The position numbers were made by a program, and so were the translations under genes. The notes under the pieces are model-generated. The model was not told the DNA's origin. It did not search any database and was given only the letters and a program-made list of their open reading frames with translations. Below are positions 4,338-7,378 of a stretch of DNA of 7,378 nucleotides, in pieces; the first letter of the stretch is position 1, and each line of letters begins with the position of its first letter. Where the stretch lies: assembly GCA_021828425.1 (NCBI GenBank), contig JAKARN010000068.1:1-7378 (forward strand), read 5' to 3'. Origin of the DNA: Pseudomonadota bacterium. Lineage in GTDB: Bacteria > Pseudomonadota > Gammaproteobacteria > JAKAQQ01.

Positions 4338-7014
4338 GCACGCGCTGGATGGTCTCGGCCAGGGTAACTGCCCGGATCGGCTTGACGAGATATTCATGGA
4401 TTCCGGAGTTGAGGGCGCGGATCCGGGTCTCCGGAAGAATGTCGGCACTGATTGCAATGAGCGGGAGATTCGGATGGTTGGCCGTGATCCGCCGTGCAGT
4501 TTCGATGCCGTCCATTTCCGGCATGTGGATGTCCAGGAGGACCAGGTCCGGTTCCACGCTGTCGATCATGCCGACCAGGCCGACCCCATTCGGGCATAAC
4601 CACACACGGGCCCCCTGCTGTTCCAGCATGCGGCCGATCAGGGTCCGGTTGATGGCATTGTCCTCGGCAACCAACGTACGGATCCCGGCCAGCAGGCCCG
4701 AAGGGTTCGCCTGCGGTGGTCGAGCCGGTGTGAGGATGCGGGTCGTGGGATCTTTGAGGATTGCCGCGACGGCCTGATCGAGGTCCTGCCAGGCGGCCGA
4801 GCGGAGGCCATGATCATCCGGGTGGTTTTGTCCGTGGCTGCGGAGCCGGGAGATGGCCACCTGGAGGGCGGGGAGCTTGCAGAAGCGGGCCGTGCCTTCC
4901 AGCTGATGGAGGGCCTCCCGGATTTTCTGCGGATCCGGATGGATCGTCCAGGCCTCGCGCAGGACTTGCACCTGGCGGGGCAGTTCCTCACGGAAGAGAT
5001 TCCAGAAATCAGCCTCCGAGTCCCGCCGCCTCGGTGCAGGTGTGGTGGGTGTGGCTTGAAGCAGTTCGACCAAGGCCTGTTTGAGGTCACGGACGGTGGC
5101 ATGGACGGGCAGGCAGATGGCGTGCCGGGCCTGGCCGATCCGCCGCTGCTCCTGGCGGTCGGCGGTGGCGGCCAGCACCAGCCGCCGCGAATGCTCCGGA
5201 ACGGCCTCGGCCGGGGCCGAGAGAAGATCCTGGGTCAGGTCGGAAATCCCGAGAATTTCGACCTCGAGAACCGGCTGCTTGGAGTCCGGCTCCGGAGAGG
5301 AGGGCTCCGCCTGGGCAGTCTCTTCTGCGGGGAGTACCTCGAACCCCCACGCTGTGAAACGTCGTACGAAACAGTCCCGGTAGATGGGAGGGCCTGAAAG
5401 GCGAATCCGGTAGGGGAAGGAGGTATACGAGACGGGGAGGGCATCGGGGACCGGCGGGAAGCTCAGTCGGACTCCAAACCGGGTTCCGGACCCGGGCCGG
5501 CTCTCCACCTGGATGGTTCCCTTCATGGCCTCGACGATGCGCCGGCAGATCGCCAGTCCCAGTCCGACACCGCCAAAACGACGGGAGGTTGAACTGTCGG
5601 CCTGGGCAAAGGGCTCGAAGATGCGGGCCTGGTCTTCGGGTGACAGGCCGATGCCTTCGTCTTCGACGTCGAAGTGGAAGGTGATCCGGTCCGCCTCGCT
5701 CTCCTGCCGGGCCCGGACGCGAATCAGGCCGTACTCGGTGAACTTGATGGCGTTGCCGATCAGGTTGTTCAGGATCTGGCGCAGGCGGCCGGCATCCGTC
5801 AGCACCTGGAGCGGTGGTCCCTCGTAGAGGTCCGGCAGGAAATCCAGGCCTTTCTGCAGGGCCTGCGGGGCGAGTGCGGCAATCACTTCCTCGAGCAGGA
5901 TGTGGACATCGCAGGGTGCCTGCGAGAGATCCAGGTGCCCGGCCTCGATGCGGGAGAAATGCAGGACCTCGTCGATCAGACTGAGCAGGTGCTGGCCGGA
6001 GCGCTGGATCCACCCGAGATACTCGTGTTGGTCCGCGTCCAGGGGCGTGGCCGTGAGGAAATCCGCGTAACCCAGGATGGTGTTCATGGGGGTGCGGATC
6101 TCGTGGTTGATGTTGGCCAGGAACGCCGTCTTGGCGCGGTTGGCCGCCACGGCCTCTTTGCGTGCAAGATCCAAGGCGACGTTCTTGCTTTCCACCTCCT
6201 CGAGGGTCTCCCGGAGTTCCTGGGTGGCCTGGGTGACTTCAGCCTCGAGCTGCCGGGTGCTGTGTCCGATCTGCTCCGCGAGCTGGTTGATGCCGTGTTC
6301 GAGCCGCCCCAGTTCCCCGTGGGAGTTTTCCGGCAGCCGGACGGACATCTGGCCTTCGGACAGTTCACTCACCGATTGGAGCATGCGGAGCACCGGGTGC
6401 GTGATCGAGCGGCTCATCCGCTCGGCCAGGATGAAGGTCGCGAGCAGTCCGAGCATCATGAGGACCAAGCCCTCGATGAGGATCCGGCTTTCCTGGGCGC
6501 CCAGGTGCTCGGCGGAAAGCGTGACCAGGACGGTGCCCAGGGTCTCCACCGGTGCGGAGTATCTCGGGGAGCGGTGATGGAAGAGACCATACTCCGGGCC
6601 GACCGGAAGTGGCCGGATCGTGACGGGAGAGGAAAAGGTCCAGGCGTTGCCGGATGATCCGGAAATGAGGTTGGCGATGAACTGTCCTCCGCGTTCAACC
6701 CAGTTCATGGGGTGTCGCTTGCGAAATCCACTGGCCAGGATGCGTCCGGAATGGTTCTCGATCACGATCGAGGAGATGGCCGATTGGGCCAGTGCCGGAT
6801 TGATCAGGCGTCTTAGGATCGAGGCGTTGTTGGACAGCACGCCGTACTGGGCGGCAGGTGCCAGCTGGCGGGAGAGGGTCTGCCCGAGGGTGTGGCGGGA
6901 CGCCCGCAGGGCGGCCAGGTTGCTCGAGACAAAATAGACGGCCAGGGCGATGGCGATCAAGGCGGCGGGGCCCCAGGCGATCAGGAGGACCCGGCCCCGG
7001 ATCCCGAGATTCAT
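4267..7014 (-). CDS. barA: BarA/GacS-type hybrid sensor histidine kinase with Hpt-receiver C-terminus
   Basis: Inner-membrane hybrid kinase of 915 residues (E. coli BarA 918). This family phosphorylates the response regulator UvrY/GacA to control small RNAs of the Csr/Rsm system. Layout: TM1 about 8-30; periplasmic sensor region 31-177 resembling that of BarA; TM2 178-197; HAMP about 198-250; coiled coil to about 295 with TQELRETLEEVESKNVALDL, very close to E. coli BarA; HisKA with FLANINHEIRTPMN and phospho-acceptor H304; HATPase with N421 (NLIGNAIKFT), DEGIGLS at 452-458 and GGVGLGLAI at 481-489; degenerate receiver about 535-653; Hpt about 667-755 with H703 in ALHQLEGTARF; receiver about 779-896 with E784/D785, D828 in LLDIHMPEMDG, S856 and K878. 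Hpt precedes the receiver, the reverse of BarA/GacS. Residues 897-915 are Pro-rich. The start ATG overlaps the stop of the upstream binding-protein gene (ATGA); the Shine-Dalgarno site is weak, so coupling is likely. Orthology to BarA is inferred. Confidence 0.9.
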   Translation of the reverse strand: MNLGIRGRVLLIAWGPAALIAIALAVYFVSSNLAALRASRHTLGQTLSRQLAPAAQYGVLSNNASILRRLINPALAQSAISSIVIENHSGRILASGFRKRHPMNWVERGGQFIANLISGSSGNAWTFSSPVTIRPLPVGPEYGLFHHRSPRYSAPVETLGTVLVTLSAEHLGAQESRILIEGLVLMMLGLLATFILAERMSRSITHPVLRMLQSVSELSEGQMSVRLPENSHGELGRLEHGINQLAEQIGHSTRQLEAEVTQATQELRETLEEVESKNVALDLARKEAVAANRAKTAFLANINHEIRTPMNTILGYADFLTATPLDADQHEYLGWIQRSGQHLLSLIDEVLHFSRIEAGHLDLSQAPCDVHILLEEVIAALAPQALQKGLDFLPDLYEGPPLQVLTDAGRLRQILNNLIGNAIKFTEYGLIRVRARQESEADRITFHFDVEDEGIGLSPEDQARIFEPFAQADSSTSRRFGGVGLGLAICRRIVEAMKGTIQVESRPGSGTRFGVRLSFPPVPDALPVSYTSFPYRIRLSGPPIYRDCFVRRFTAWGFEVLPAEETAQAEPSSPEPDSKQPVLEVEILGISDLTQDLLSAPAEAVPEHSRRLVLAATADRQEQRRIGQARHAICLPVHATVRDLKQALVELLQATPTTPAPRRRDSEADFWNLFREELPRQVQVLREAWTIHPDPQKIREALHQLEGTARFCKLPALQVAISRLRSHGQNHPDDHGLRSAAWQDLDQAVAAILKDPTTRILTPARPPQANPSGLLAGIRTLVAEDNAINRTLIGRMLEQQGARVWLCPNGVGLVGMIDSVEPDLVLLDIHMPEMDGIETARRITANHPNLPLIAISADILPETRIRALNSGIHEYLVKPIRAVTLAETIQRVLSRVSRPQRPPQRPEPTPAHPSN

Positions 7015-7378
7015 ATCCCGAACTCGATCGGTTTCGGCCGTGGGTGTTGGTGCAACGCCTTGAGGATCCAGGACAGCCCCGGGAGTGGAATGCCCATCGT
7101 GCCGGCGATCGACCGGTTGAGCAGCACCGTGAATCGCCGGGGGTAGCTCGGTGCCGGCAGCCGGGAGAGTGTATGGGTTGCCGCCGCGAGCACGATCGGG
7201 AGGGCTTGCCGGCTGAACTGGTCAGGCGTGGAATAGAGCCCGGCCAGGGCACCGTCATGGACGTACTCCGGTGCGTAGCCGATCACCGGAACGCCGTAGC
7301 GGAAGGCCCGCAGGAAGATTTCCGGGAGGGTGAGCGAATTGTAGACCGAGGCATCGGGGAGTTCGATCAAGGCATCGG
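7011..7378 (-). CDS. ABC-type substrate-binding protein, C-terminal part (5' end outside window)
   Basis: The frame is open from the window edge on the minus strand to TGA at 7013-7011. About 121 C-terminal codons are visible. The sequence fits the ABC_sub_bind (PF04392-like) periplasmic-binding family: an ALIELPDASVYN strand and loop, then LPEIFLRAFRYGVPVIGYAPEYVHDGAL, then LYSTPDQFSRQALPIV, and a closing PSYPRRFTVLLNRSIAGTMGIPLPG. Members usually carry a signal peptide or lipobox, which would lie outside the window. The ligand is unknown. Its stop codon overlaps the start of the BarA-like kinase, so the two are almost certainly co-translated. No ABC permease or ATPase is visible in this window. 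Together these suggest, without proving, that the protein presents a ligand to the kinase rather than, or as well as, to a transporter. Confidence 0.8.
   Translation of the reverse strand, partial: DALIELPDASVYNSLTLPEIFLRAFRYGVPVIGYAPEYVHDGALAGLYSTPDQFSRQALPIVLAAATHTLSRLPAPSYPRRFTVLLNRSIAGTMGIPLPGLSWILKALHQHPRPKPIEFGI

Noticed and set aside
5674..6657. Plus-strand frame of 327 codons inside the kinase gene
   Set aside because: The complementary kinase frame has domain motifs throughout, while this frame has none and is explained by codon bias.

Overview
The window is a GC-rich (roughly two-thirds G+C by eye), almost gap-free stretch of chromosome. The gene order lepB - DUF4845 - rnc - era - recO - pdxJ - acpS and the protein sequences point to a gammaproteobacterium. 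A DUF4845 gene between lepB and rnc, together with high GC, fits a Pseudomonas- or Chromatiales/Ectothiorhodospiraceae-like lineage better than an enteric one. I cannot name a genus.

Plus strand, 1-4337: seven genes read in one direction with almost no spacers. They are the 3' part of lepB (signal peptidase I), a small single-pass DUF4845 membrane protein, rnc (RNase III), era (ribosome-assembly GTPase), recO (recombination mediator), pdxJ (pyridoxine phosphate synthase) and acpS (holo-ACP synthase). rnc/era overlap by 8 bases, and era/recO and pdxJ/acpS by 4 bases. The other gaps are 4 to 22 bases and carry Shine-Dalgarno motifs. This is the conserved housekeeping operon that joins protein export, rRNA processing and 30S maturation, recombination repair, vitamin B6 synthesis and acyl-carrier-protein activation.

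Minus strand, 7378-4267: a two-gene unit running towards the first operon. The upstream gene, cut by the window edge, is the C-terminal part of a periplasmic substrate-binding protein of the ABC_sub_bind (PF04392-like) type. Its stop overlaps the start of a 915-residue BarA/GacS-type hybrid sensor kinase. The kinase has two membrane segments, a periplasmic sensor region, HAMP, coiled coil, HisKA, HATPase, a degenerate receiver, Hpt and a C-terminal receiver. The Hpt-then-receiver order is the reverse of E. coli BarA and Pseudomonas GacS. The kinase gene also overlaps the 3' end of acpS by 71 bases tail-to-tail.

No RNA genes, mobile elements, CRISPR arrays or non-coding stretch over 22 bases were found. 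The window is largely ordinary. The points worth a second look are the rearranged BarA and its coupled binding protein, changes at usually conserved motif positions in RNase III and Era, and the convergent overlap.
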